A stretch of DNA of 39,144 nt from a virus. The stretch's first letter is position 1; each line of letters starts with the position of its first letter. A model generated the notes under the pieces. The model was given only the letters and a program-made list of their open reading frames with translations. It was not told the origin of the DNA and made no database searches. Positions 5,059 to 12,071 of the stretch are shown here, piece by piece. The DNA is taken from positions 1 through 39,144 of the IMG/VR virus record IMGVR_UViG_3300036851_000165; one strand, given 5' to 3'. The position numbers and the translations under genes are program-made.

Positions 5059-6042
5059 ATGACCAAAAACACACAAGATGTCAACAGGCCGCCAGTTGCC
5101 AATGCACAGCCAGGCATCGGTCATAACGGCGCTCCACCCGACATCTACGTCCGTGAGATAAAGAAGCTGACGGCAATCGAAGCCGTCCTCAAGAACCCAA
5201 AATTCAATCAGACCCAGGCGCTGATCCTGATCGGGCTCATCGTCCGTAGCGACGGGTCCTATGGCAACGCCTTCCCCGGTGGTGCGACGCTCGCCGTGTA
5301 CGCCAAGGTGAAGCGTACTGACGCCGTTTTCAAGGCGCTCAGGGAACTAGAAGACCAGTTCAACGTCATCCGCCGCGAGAGCCGCGGGCAGGGCAAGAGC
5401 AACGCCTACACTGTCATCCCCGAGCGGGTCGCTGACGCCGTTGTCGCGGCCTATGAGGAGCGGAAAGCCGCCAAGCTGGCCGCTGCTGCAACTCAAGAAA
5501 CCCACCCGTCTAAAGCGGGTGACTTGCCAAAACCAACTAATACGGCTGAAGCGGGTGAGTTTGCGGAACTAGTACGCCCAAAGCGGGTGGGTGGTGCTGA
5601 CGAACCCACCCGCCTGAAGCGGGCGCCCGCCCAAACAGGTCACCCGCCTGAAGCGGGTGCAACCCACCCGCCTAAAGCGGGTACATATCCGGTTAGTATC
5701 CGGTCTAAAGAAAATAACCCCCTTTTACCCCCCAAGCCGAATTTCTGGCAGGGCGCTCTCAACCCATCGCATGACGTGCTGTTCGAGGACGGCAAGCTGA
5801 CATTGGTCAACGGGTTCCGCGTTCAGTGGCTGGAGGAGTTCGGCAGCGAGAAGGACCTAGACTTGGCGCTGATGCAGGCGGCGTCCTACGTCCAGCCTAA
5901 CAGCAGCCGTCCTCTTGACGTGCAGGTTTCCAGTCAGCTCGCACGGATCGTCCGGGACAAACGCGACAAGGACGCGCGCTACGCGAAAGCGGCTAGCGCC
6001 AAGGCCACCCCTGCCAAGCCCTTCAAGCCGTCGAGGTGGTGA
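5059..6042 (+). CDS. Replication initiator (lambda O-like, winged-helix)
   Basis: 327 residues from ATG 5059, preceded by GGGTGGGG; a TTG five codons upstream is less likely. Residues 45-115 form a winged-helix domain: NQTQALILIGLIVRSDGS, then GGATLAVYAKVKRTDAVFKA, then NVIRRESRGQGKSNAYTVIP, the HTH_36/phage O style. The middle (about 145-215) is low-complexity because the DNA there carries six 17-bp iterons. The C-terminal 90 residues are a separate domain that could recruit the helicase encoded next. The arrangement (initiator, origin inside the gene, helicase downstream) matches lambda O/P logic. It probably binds the iterons and melts the AT-rich DNA after them. An IGHNGAPP motif lies near residue 20. 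The family is inferred from the domain pattern and context. Confidence 0.78.
   Translation: MTKNTQDVNRPPVANAQPGIGHNGAPPDIYVREIKKLTAIEAVLKNPKFNQTQALILIGLIVRSDGSYGNAFPGGATLAVYAKVKRTDAVFKALRELEDQFNVIRRESRGQGKSNAYTVIPERVADAVVAAYEERKAAKLAAAATQETHPSKAGDLPKPTNTAEAGEFAELVRPKRVGGADEPTRLKRAPAQTGHPPEAGATHPPKAGTYPVSIRSKENNPLLPPKPNFWQGALNPSHDVLFEDGKLTLVNGFRVQWLEEFGSEKDLDLALMQAASYVQPNSSRPLDVQVSSQLARIVRDKRDKDARYAKAASAKATPAKPFKPSRW
5504..5735. other. Replication origin: six iterons plus AT-rich segment
   Basis: Six copies of a 17-bp element with consensus ACCCGCCTRAAGCGGGT, itself an imperfect palindrome, start at 5504, 5540, 5572, 5608, 5642 and 5666. Copies 1, 5 and 6 are the best conserved; 2 and 3 have degenerate left arms. 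Spacings are 36, 32, 36, 34 and 24 bp. The copies fall in two different reading frames, so they are kept as DNA rather than as a peptide repeat. Directly after them (5683-5735) the sequence becomes AT-richer, with ACATAT, TTAGTAT and AAAGAAAATAA, a fitting unwinding element. The layout matches the lambda origin inside gene O. Confidence 0.8.
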
Positions 6043-6044
6043 CC

Positions 6045-7256
6045 ATGAGCGACCGCACCACCATGCAGCCCCTAATCGTGACCCTCGGCGAGAAAGCCGT
6101 GGCCATGTGCCGGGAGGCCGGCTGCAAGCACGTCCACGATGGCAGCCGTCCAGAGTTCTTGCTTGACAGCGACGGCCGCGTCCGCGGCGAGATCGGTTTC
6201 TTTGGCCGGTACGTCATCCTGATCCCAGAGGGTGGGGAAGGCTGGCGCGACGCTGTTGGCGTCAACCTCGGCGACGAGCGGTGCAAGTGGGCCTACCTGC
6301 CGGGCAAGATCGGCGCGATCTCTGACGCAATCGCCAACGCTCGTCCGATGTGGCTCGATGAGGTCGCCACCATCGACGACATCCCGGAGCCGACTCCTCC
6401 AACCGACTACAAATCCGGGTTCGGCAAGTTGGACGAGCACGGGTTCCGCATCGTGCTGCCAGCGTTCATGCCGATCATCGGCCCGTACGGTTCCGGCAAG
6501 AGCGTGTTCTTGCGCCAGATGCTGGTCAACCTCTGGCGGCTTCACGGCTGGAAGTTTCTGCTCACGAGTTTCGAGGAGCGAGTCAAACCGCGGTATCTGC
6601 GCGACCTGCGCAGGCATCTGATCTGCGGGAAATGGAAGCAAGGCGCACACGACGAAAACGGCGAAGTATTTTGGAACGTCTACATGAAGCAGTTTAAGCC
6701 GTCGGAGGCTGCTGTTGCGTGGGCGGATGCGGAAATCCGGAAGTCTGCGGTCTTTCTTCGCCGCAAGCGTAACGCCACGCTCGACTTGGGGCGCCTGCTG
6801 GACCGCATCGAGTTCGCTGTCCGTGTCCATGGCGTCAAGGTCGTGGCCATCGACCCCGTCAATGAAATCGACCACCAGGTCGGCAAGGGCGAGTCCAAGA
6901 CCGACTACATGGGCCGCTTCATCATGGCCCTGAAGGCGCTGGCCGACGACTACGAGCTGCTGATGATCTGCTGCGCTCACCCACCCAAGGACGGCGTGGA
7001 GAAGCGCCTCTCCAAGAACGGGGTGCTGACGCTCAACGACGGTGCCGACACAGCGCACTGGGGCAATAAGGCAGACATCGGCTTCTGCGTCTGGCGCAAC
7101 CTCGACGGCCCGACCTACCTGCACGGCGACAAGCTGAAAGATCATGAGGCTATGGGCCAGCCGTTCCTAGCCGAGATGCTGCTCGACGAAGGGACCGGGA
7201 AGTTCCGGATTGAACGCATGGGCTACGACATTCTGAAGAAGGGCGAGGCTGAGTGA
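6045..7256 (+). CDS. DnaB/Twinkle-type replicative helicase
   Basis: 403 residues from ATG 6045 with GAGGTGGTG just upstream (a GTG at 6036 is the alternative). The RecA-fold core is clear: Walker A GPYGSGKS at about 146-153, Walker B VKVVAIDPVNEID near 263-275, and a C-terminal sensor strand LLMICCAHPPKD near 305-316, then a DGADTAHWGNKADIGF segment typical of DnaB-like helicases. The N-terminal 130 residues (PLIVTLGEKAVAMCREAG and on) resemble a decayed TOPRIM domain of T7 gp4/Twinkle proteins, with no zinc ribbon, so primase activity is doubtful. It overlaps the next gene by TGATG and follows the initiator by 2 bp. It should unwind DNA at the iteron origin. Confidence 0.82.
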   Translation: MSDRTTMQPLIVTLGEKAVAMCREAGCKHVHDGSRPEFLLDSDGRVRGEIGFFGRYVILIPEGGEGWRDAVGVNLGDERCKWAYLPGKIGAISDAIANARPMWLDEVATIDDIPEPTPPTDYKSGFGKLDEHGFRIVLPAFMPIIGPYGSGKSVFLRQMLVNLWRLHGWKFLLTSFEERVKPRYLRDLRRHLICGKWKQGAHDENGEVFWNVYMKQFKPSEAAVAWADAEIRKSAVFLRRKRNATLDLGRLLDRIEFAVRVHGVKVVAIDPVNEIDHQVGKGESKTDYMGRFIMALKALADDYELLMICCAHPPKDGVEKRLSKNGVLTLNDGADTAHWGNKADIGFCVWRNLDGPTYLHGDKLKDHEAMGQPFLAEMLLDEGTGKFRIERMGYDILKKGEAE

Positions 7257-7453
7257 TGGAGACGATCATCCAGAAGGAACGCCGCTTGCTGGCCTATCTC
7301 AGCCAAGCCCTGGTGCTGGCGGAAACCGGCCAGATGCCCATGCGAGAGGTCGAGGGTCGCCGTCACGATCTGCGCGAGTTCTACGCTGAAGTGTTCGGCG
7401 CCTCGATGCTCGCCAAGCGGGAGAAGCTTAGGGCGGGGGTGCTGGGGAGATGA
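7256..7453 (+). CDS. Small hypothetical protein
   Basis: 65 residues from ATG 7256 (TGATG overlap with the helicase stop). Predicted helical and charged (IIQKERRLLAYLSQALVLAE, then RRHDLREFYAEVFGAS). No family recognised. Its stop overlaps the methyltransferase start (ATGA), so it is coupled to both neighbours. Because it follows the helicase directly, a role as helicase partner or loader is possible but unsupported. Confidence 0.65.
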   Translation: METIIQKERRLLAYLSQALVLAETGQMPMREVEGRRHDLREFYAEVFGASMLAKREKLRAGVLGR

Positions 7454-8139
7454 GCTTCAGGAAGGAAACAATCGGCGCGCACGATCTGTGGCTGGGTGAC
7501 TGCCGTGAGGTGCTCCTGACACTCGGCAAGGTCGATACGGTGGTGACGGACCCGCCGTATGGGATCAATTGGATTCCGCGCGTCAATCACCGCGAGCAGA
7601 TTTGGGTGGACGACAAAGCCTTCGACCCCCGTCCGTTCATGATCGGGCGGGAGCATCTCTTTTTTGGTGCAAACTACTTTTCGCATCTGCTGCCGCCCTC
7701 TGAGGCTTGGTTCCTTTGGATGAAGCGTCCGGCTGCTCACGACTACGACAGGGCCACCAGTTATGCGCCTTGCGAAATGGCATGGAGCGATCTCAGCGGA
7801 AAGCAGCGCGTTAGGCATCATGTTTGGGATGGCGGGATGCGTGCTGGGGCAGCCGCAAATAGGACATTCTGCCATCCCTCACAGAAGCCGATTGAGATCA
7901 TGGAATGGTGCGTCGGAGAAACATCAGGGCAAACCGTTCTTGACCCTTTCATGGGCAGCGGCACCACGGGCGTTGCCTGCGTCAAGCTCGGCCGTCGCTT
8001 CATCGGAATAGAGGTGGAGCCCCGCTACTACGAGATCGCGCTGAAGCGCATCGAAGCAGCCACCCGCCAGCCCGACCTCTTCATCGAGCAGCCCCGCAAG
8101 TCTGAGCAATTGAGCCTGTTGGAGGCTGCCGCCGAATGA
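7450..8139 (+). CDS. DNA methyltransferase, beta class (N6-adenine or N4-cytosine)
   Basis: 229 residues. The catalytic motif DPPYG is at 34-38 and the SAM-binding motif DPFMGSGTT at 165-173, with HPSQKP just before it and FIGIEVEPRYYEIALKRI after. Catalytic motif before SAM motif defines the beta class, the class of CcrM (GANTC). It is shorter than CcrM (about 358 residues) and has only about 125 residues for target recognition, as is common in phage enzymes. No restriction endonuclease is adjacent, so it is an orphan methyltransferase. It may protect phage DNA or write marks read by the GcrA homologue; target sequence unknown. Good Shine-Dalgarno (GGGGAG). Confidence 0.88.
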   Translation: MSFRKETIGAHDLWLGDCREVLLTLGKVDTVVTDPPYGINWIPRVNHREQIWVDDKAFDPRPFMIGREHLFFGANYFSHLLPPSEAWFLWMKRPAAHDYDRATSYAPCEMAWSDLSGKQRVRHHVWDGGMRAGAAANRTFCHPSQKPIEIMEWCVGETSGQTVLDPFMGSGTTGVACVKLGRRFIGIEVEPRYYEIALKRIEAATRQPDLFIEQPRKSEQLSLLEAAAE

Positions 8140-8321
8140 CCAAGCGCAAGGACACCCAGATCCGCACCCTCAAGCGCCAGCTCCGCAAGGCATTCCTCAG
8201 GGAATGGCTCTGGAGGGCGGTGACTGCACAGATTGACCTCGAACTGGCGGCTGACGATCTCGACTTCGTCGATGAGATCAGAGCGCACCAGTTTCAGCGG
8301 GACATGGGGAGGCTGCACTGA
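8136..8321 (+). CDS. Small basic hypothetical protein
   Basis: 61 residues, opening with a strongly basic stretch (MTKRKDTQIRTLKRQLRKAF) and continuing as an amphipathic helix with acidic end. ATGA overlap with the methyltransferase and TGATG link to the next gene. No family recognised; may be a nucleic-acid-binding or methyltransferase accessory peptide. Confidence 0.6.
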   Translation: MTKRKDTQIRTLKRQLRKAFLREWLWRAVTAQIDLELAADDLDFVDEIRAHQFQRDMGRLH

Positions 8322-8644
8322 TGAGTGAACAGCGAATGATCGACCGCATCGCCGATGTCATCAATCGGTACCAGTACACGCACGATGAGTATCCGCTGGC
8401 GCGACTGATCCTGCAAGCGATGCGCGAGCCCACCGAGGCGATGATCCGCTCCTGCGACTGGCCGAACACGGACAGGAACAGCGGATTGGATGACGTATGG
8501 AGGGTCATGATCGACGCCGCTCTCTCAGGATCGAGCGTAGGGCCACCAGGCGCGTTCGTGGCGCCCGTTCTCGACCCCGCCGCTGTCTCGGATAGGGCGA
8601 ACGAGGAAAGGCTTCCTGAGCCAAAAAATGGGGGTTCCAGATGA
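8321..8644 (+). CDS. Conserved phage hypothetical protein
   Basis: 107 residues of a type common in phages and prophages of alphaproteobacteria: an opening helix (MIDRIADVINR), a helix with LARLILQAMREPTEAMI, then VWRVMIDAALSG and a disordered Pro/Gly tail. The pattern AMREPTxxMI followed by VWRxMIDAAL is familiar from many annotated hypothetical proteins. No catalytic residues are evident. It overlaps its neighbours at both ends (TGATG, ATGA). Function unknown. Confidence 0.65.
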   Translation: MSEQRMIDRIADVINRYQYTHDEYPLARLILQAMREPTEAMIRSCDWPNTDRNSGLDDVWRVMIDAALSGSSVGPPGAFVAPVLDPAAVSDRANEERLPEPKNGGSR

Positions 8645-8949
8645 GGTTCACGAACACCCAACTGGAATGGCTCTCCAAAATGGCCAATGACGGCCGATTG
8701 ATTGTGCGGCCGATCACGGCGGAGCCTGTTCCGGAATGGGCGAAGCACGAATTCCTGCTAGCCAAACAACTTCTGCGGGAATTGTTCGAGATGAAACGCT
8801 TAGTTCCGGCCGAAATCCTAGAAAAATCAGCGTCCACCAAGATGCGCCGGTACCAAAAGGCGGCCAGCAAGGGCTGGAAAACCCGCCGGGCGCTCGCCTC
8901 CGCTCGCCAGGCGATGGCGGAGAACAACGAACGCGGGAGGGCAGCTTGA
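8641..8949 (+). CDS. Hypothetical protein
   Basis: 102 residues, helical, with a basic C-terminal half (KMRRYQKAASKGWKTRRALA). No motif recognised. It starts inside the previous stop (ATGA), and its own stop overlaps the TTG start of the methyltransferase-fold gene that follows. The basic tail suggests nucleic-acid contact, not shown. Confidence 0.6.
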   Translation: MRFTNTQLEWLSKMANDGRLIVRPITAEPVPEWAKHEFLLAKQLLRELFEMKRLVPAEILEKSASTKMRRYQKAASKGWKTRRALASARQAMAENNERGRAA

Positions 8950-9497
8950 GCCAGCGAGATAGCGGATACGCGCGCAAAGAGCGCGACCTTTACGAAACAC
9001 CCGGGTGGGTAACGGAGGCGCTTCTCCCGCATCTGCGGCGGCCGGTCGGCGGCTGCATATGGGAGCCGGCTGCTGGCAGCGGGAAGATGGTCGAGGTTCT
9101 ACTTGCCTATGGTTTCTGCGTCAGCTTCTCGGACATTGACGCTGGTCAGGATTTTCTAAGGTGTTCTGGACACCCAGATGGCGCCAAGTGCGGAGCAATT
9201 ATCACCAACCCGCCATACGATTCGGCGCAAGCGTTCATAGAACACGCGCTCAGGATGATGGAGCCGGCAGGCGGTCAAGTTGCCATGCTGCTGCGCACCG
9301 ACTTCGACCACGCGAAGTCTCGAACGCACCTCTTCCGGGACTGCCCGGCATTCGCGAAGAAGCTCGTCCTGATGAAGCGCATCGTGTGGTTCGCGGAAGC
9401 CAACGGCAAGCCGAAAGCGTCGCCGTCGTTCAATCATGCTTGGTACTTGTGGGACTGGCGGCATGAAGGTGCGCCAGCAGTTGCGTACGGACCATGA
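8946..9497 (+). CDS. Methyltransferase-fold protein with NPPY motif
   Basis: 183 residues from TTG 8946. The start is chosen because GGGAGG ends 5 nt before it and the TTG overlaps the previous stop (TTGA); upstream ATGs would overlap the previous gene by 200 bp. SAM-binding motif WEPAAGSG is at about 39-46 and the catalytic NPPY at 88-91, the gamma-like order, with DIDAGQDFL between as the ribose-contacting loop. This compact phage family is generally annotated as an N6-adenine methyltransferase. No target-recognition domain is visible, so it may have broad specificity, modify another substrate, or work with a partner. It is the second methyltransferase-fold gene in 2 kb, separated from the first by three small genes. 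Confidence 0.78.
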   Translation: MSQRDSGYARKERDLYETPGWVTEALLPHLRRPVGGCIWEPAAGSGKMVEVLLAYGFCVSFSDIDAGQDFLRCSGHPDGAKCGAIITNPPYDSAQAFIEHALRMMEPAGGQVAMLLRTDFDHAKSRTHLFRDCPAFAKKLVLMKRIVWFAEANGKPKASPSFNHAWYLWDWRHEGAPAVAYGP

Positions 9498-9533
9498 TGG
9501 GGATCGAGTGCGCGTCGGCAAACAAGGTGCACA

Positions 9534-10250
9534 ATGACACAGACTGGCTTCAGATGGCTCTTCGCTGCGGTCGCCGTGGTGCTGGGGTTTATCGCCATCG
9601 CGACGGCAAGGGCAGACTGGCCGGAGAACGCCTTCAGCTGCAGGGCAATGCGCGCCGATCTCGCGTACCAAGACTGGGCCGAGAGGCACTGCGGCCGACG
9701 CTGGCGCCATCATCATTCCTACCACAAGCCTTCCCCGGATGCCGACATAATGTCCGCGCAAGTCCGCTTGCAGGCATTGGGCTACGAACTTGACGTCGAC
9801 GGTTTCATTGGCCCTGAAACTCGAGAAGTCATCACCCAATTCCAGCACGAGAAAGGGTTGCCGGTAACCGGACAGTTGGACCGGGCAACCAAGTACGTCC
9901 TGCATGAAACGAAAGGGGAGTATGGAAAGGACAGAAGCCAGTGTCTCACGGAACCGTTGCACGTCTGGAGCGGTCAGCACCAACAAGAGGCTACTTCAAA
10001 GGGCGACGCCCAAAAACGGTGGATGATCGGCGTTCAAGCCAAGCACGGCTCGATCTACATGAACTTCGCCAACGCTGATCCGAGCTCGGTAAGCTGGCGT
10101 TGCTTCCAGTCCCAGTCCCACGACACTTTCTTGGGGAAGGTGCAGTCCGGCGCCAGCAAGATCCTGGGCGGTGAGGGGTACTTCGTCGTCTGCGAATTGT
10201 GGGCGCGGCCGTGCGCAGCCCCGGTGGAGAAAGCGGCGGAGGACGACTGA
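9534..10250 (+). CDS. Exported peptidoglycan-binding protein
   Basis: 238 residues. An N-terminal hydrophobic segment (about 8-26, FRWLFAAVAVVLGFIAIATA) ends in ARA, consistent with a signal peptide. Residues 73-125 form a peptidoglycan-binding domain (PG_binding_1): QVRLQALGYELDVDGFIGPE, then VITQFQHEKGLPVTGQLD. The remaining 110 residues contain paired cysteines and no recognised hydrolase motif. It should sit in the periplasm attached to the cell wall. Being in the early/middle region and followed by a two-TM protein, it could belong to a lysis or superinfection-exclusion pair, but no muralytic active site is visible. Shine-Dalgarno AAGGTG. Confidence 0.78.
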   Translation: MTQTGFRWLFAAVAVVLGFIAIATARADWPENAFSCRAMRADLAYQDWAERHCGRRWRHHHSYHKPSPDADIMSAQVRLQALGYELDVDGFIGPETREVITQFQHEKGLPVTGQLDRATKYVLHETKGEYGKDRSQCLTEPLHVWSGQHQQEATSKGDAQKRWMIGVQAKHGSIYMNFANADPSSVSWRCFQSQSHDTFLGKVQSGASKILGGEGYFVVCELWARPCAAPVEKAAEDD

Positions 10251-10253
10251 GCT

Positions 10254-10562
10254 ATGAACCACGTCAAGAACATTGCAAGCGGAACTCTGGCCATTCTGGT
10301 CTTTAGCGTCTTATGCGGGCTCGTAACGATCTTTGTTGGCGTGACTAGCGTGACGTGGGCGCTCAACACCCTTGGCTACCATCGGGAGAACACGCCTGAT
10401 TGGGTCATTCATCTAGCAGTGATTCACGCGGTCTCCTTCGGGCCATTTCTGAGTATCGGAGTTATCAGCCTGATTGCCTACATCTCCGACCAGCGCAAGG
10501 CAGCAAAGCAGAGAATGCCGACCGTCCAGTTGGAACTGCCGATCGAGAGCGCGAAGTCATGA
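10254..10562 (+). CDS. Two-span membrane protein
   Basis: 102 residues with two membrane segments, SGTLAILVFSVLCGLVTIFV (about 9-28, possibly extended to 36) and HAVSFGPFLSIGVISLIAYI (about 58-78), and a basic cytoplasmic tail (DQRKAAKQR). Topology and size fit a holin-like protein, and it directly follows the exported peptidoglycan-binding gene, but there is no family signature and it is upstream of the late operon, so a membrane accessory role is equally likely. Overlaps the next gene by 4 bp (ATGA). Confidence 0.65.
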   Translation: MNHVKNIASGTLAILVFSVLCGLVTIFVGVTSVTWALNTLGYHRENTPDWVIHLAVIHAVSFGPFLSIGVISLIAYISDQRKAAKQRMPTVQLELPIESAKS

Positions 10563-10705
10563 CAGAAACCGTCACCCGCATCGAGGTCATCGACGAAACC
10601 GGCCGCGTCTACGTCAAGTATGGCGTCGAGGTGGAGTTGTCCTACCAGGATGGTGGAAAGACACTGAAGGTGTTCGTGAAGGCGAGGGATAAGGGGGCAG
10701 AATGA
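10559..10705 (+). CDS. Very small beta-rich hypothetical protein
   Basis: 48 residues from ATG 10559, which overlaps the previous stop; the longer frame upstream would cover the membrane-protein gene and is rejected. The sequence alternates in a beta-hairpin pattern (VTRIEVIDETGRVYVKYGVE, then GKTLKVFVKARDKG). Its stop overlaps the next ATG. No family recognised; such small beta proteins in phages are often host-factor binders. Confidence 0.6.
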   Translation: MTETVTRIEVIDETGRVYVKYGVEVELSYQDGGKTLKVFVKARDKGAE

Positions 10706-10962
10706 GCGTCCTTTCTGTCGTTGAGAGGCTCCCCCAAGCGGTGGCCAATCGCGAGGTCGTTGAGACACTGGAATCATATCTTGCCGATGCCAAATCAGGC
10801 CGGATCGCATCGATGGCGATTGCGGCCATCACGGCCGATGGTGAGGCGCTGACGGTCGCGACCCGGACGGATGACCGCATGCGGCTCTTGGGGTCGCTCA
10901 CGCGCCTCATCGCACGTATCAACGCAACGATTGATGCAGACGACACGGAGGCAGCCGAGTGA
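10702..10962 (+). CDS. Conserved small phage protein
   Basis: 86 residues, alpha/beta: an opening helix (VVETLESYLADAKSG), then a strand IASMAIAAITADGEALTVAT and a helix MRLLGSLTRLIARINATI. The pattern (strand with A-I-A-x-x-x-x-D-G, then LLGSLxxL) recurs in many alphaproteobacterial phage hypotheticals. It is joined to both neighbours by 4-bp overlaps and immediately precedes the NusG-like gene through GTGA. Function unknown. Confidence 0.65.
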   Translation: MSVLSVVERLPQAVANREVVETLESYLADAKSGRIASMAIAAITADGEALTVATRTDDRMRLLGSLTRLIARINATIDADDTEAAE

Positions 10963-11498
10963 GCAATTGGTTCGTCCTGCAAGTCTTGCCAAGAATGGAG
11001 ATCACAGCCGAGAAACTCGTGAGGCGTCTCGGCTATCAGGCTATGGTACCGTACGAGGAAAAGCTCGTACGGTGTGGCAGGTCTCGCCATCCGCGTCCGT
11101 GGAAATGCGCCCTGTATCCTGGATACCTGTTCGCGAGCGGCCCAGAGTGGAGCCGCCTGTGGGACCACGTGAACGGAAAGCTCCCGGAAAGAGAGGTCGA
11201 TAACATTGCCGCCATCTACAGCTATCTCCACCCGGTGTGGACACCAATGCCGTACTTCCTGCCGGCGGCCGACGTGGAGTACTTGGTCAGCATCGCGGAT
11301 GGTAGGTATCAGCCTAATCCGGAGGAGCCTCCGAAGAAGCTGCAGGTAGGCGACAGGGTCATCTTGCCGGACGGCCCGATGCAGGGTTACGAGGGGACAG
11401 CTACGGAAATAAGTGGCGAAAACGTCACTGTTGACATCAAGAGAGAGAAAAACACCATCAAGATCAAGACGAAGCTTGCGAAGCTGGAAAAAGTGTGA
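10959..11498 (+). CDS. NusG/RfaH-family transcription antiterminator
   Basis: 179 residues from GTG 10959 (GTGA overlap with the previous stop). The NGN domain opens with the family hallmark NWFVLQVLPRMEITAEKLVR, then WKCALYPGYLFA near residue 50, equal to the R-x-x-x-x-F-P-G-Y-v-F strand of NusG. A KOW domain follows at about 126-160: LQVGDRVILPDGPMQGYEG, then TATEISGENVTVDI. NusG paralogues bind RNA polymerase and make it processive. As the last gene before the packaging/head genes it is placed like lambda Q, and probably controls late transcription through the leader at 11499-11729. Specialised paralogues (RfaH, LoaP) need a nucleic-acid signal; see the ops-like GGCGGTAG at 3871. Confidence 0.85.
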   Translation: MSNWFVLQVLPRMEITAEKLVRRLGYQAMVPYEEKLVRCGRSRHPRPWKCALYPGYLFASGPEWSRLWDHVNGKLPEREVDNIAAIYSYLHPVWTPMPYFLPAADVEYLVSIADGRYQPNPEEPPKKLQVGDRVILPDGPMQGYEGTATEISGENVTVDIKREKNTIKIKTKLAKLEKV

Positions 11499-11518
11499 AT
11501 AGTCTTCACATGTGATTT

Positions 11519-11681
11519 GCGTGGCGTGGGTAAGTGTACCCCTAGCGACCCCAGATTAGCTTCATGCGGATCGGAGTGTCGCGCCACGCCCCAGCGGCGA
11601 CCCCAAGCCGGGATTGCCCCCTGAGCATCCCCAATATAGTGACGGCCCGAGCTGTATAGCAGCCGGGCCGTTTGGTATAGT
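11519..11681 (+). promoter_or_regulatory. Late-operon leader with repeats and TATAGT boxes
   Basis: The 231-bp gap 11499-11729 has no gene. It holds an 8-bp inverted repeat GCGTGGCG (11519-11526) with CGCCACGC (11582-11589); inside it a small hairpin GGGTA-AGTG-TACCC (11528-11541); a direct repeat GCGACCCCA at 11545-11553 and 11597-11605; and two promoter-like TATAGT boxes at 11635-11640 and 11676-11681, the first with GATTGC 17 bp upstream. The gap separates the NusG-like gene from the first late gene, so it is the best candidate for the late promoter and the site where polymerase is modified. Function is inferred. Confidence 0.5.
11642..11671 (+). terminator. Long hairpin in the late leader (terminator or pause site)
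   Basis: ACGGCCCG (11642-11649) pairs with CGGGCCGT (11664-11671), extended by GCTG/CAGC (11651-11654/11660-11663) with one bulged A and loop TATAG. The 12-bp stem is followed by TTTGGT. If the promoter at 11635 is used, this would be the first thing transcribed. It could be an intrinsic terminator overcome by the NusG paralogue, or a pause hairpin. Confidence 0.55.
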
Positions 11682-11729
11682 GCACGCAGGACAACGGTGC
11701 TTCGTGTAGCCATCCTTTGAGGCTGAAAG

Positions 11730-12071
11730 ATGTTGACCGCTGACGCGTGGGCAATCATCAAAGAGGGTATCGGCAAGTTCGTTTCGGGTTTCGCCGATCC
11801 ACTCTCGTTTGAGAGCCTGAAGACTGATGCCGAGAAACTCCCCAAGACGTTCTCTGCCGTCAAGGTGAGCGATACGCCGGACGGCGTCGAGATTTCCATA
11901 TCGTCCGCTGTCCCGCCGATCCTCTATCCTGGGCTTCGCATGTGGGTAGGGCAGATGGTGGAGGCCACACTTAGCCGAAAGCCGCCGAAGCCTATCGACT
12001 GGAGCGCCGAAATCCGCGCCTACGATTGGCAAAACGTTGAGCCGTTCCTCCATTACGAGTGGAAGCCATGA
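11730..12071 (+). CDS. Hypothetical protein, first late gene
   Basis: 113 residues, no recognised family. Helical start (ADAWAIIKEGIGKFVSGFAD), then a strand-rich middle (FSAVKVSDTPDGVEISISSA) and an aromatic C-terminus ending HYEWKP. It is the first gene after the late leader and overlaps the next by ATGA. Being just upstream of the terminase genes it may be a packaging or head accessory protein; nothing in the sequence proves this. Confidence 0.6.
   Translation: MLTADAWAIIKEGIGKFVSGFADPLSFESLKTDAEKLPKTFSAVKVSDTPDGVEISISSAVPPILYPGLRMWVGQMVEATLSRKPPKPIDWSAEIRAYDWQNVEPFLHYEWKP

Noticed and set aside
7450-8139. Restriction-modification system
   Set aside because: No endonuclease gene lies beside either methyltransferase; both are treated as orphan enzymes.
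10254-10562. Calling the two-TM protein a holin
   Set aside because: Topology fits, but there is no endolysin with a visible active site beside it and it lies before the late leader; left as a membrane protein.
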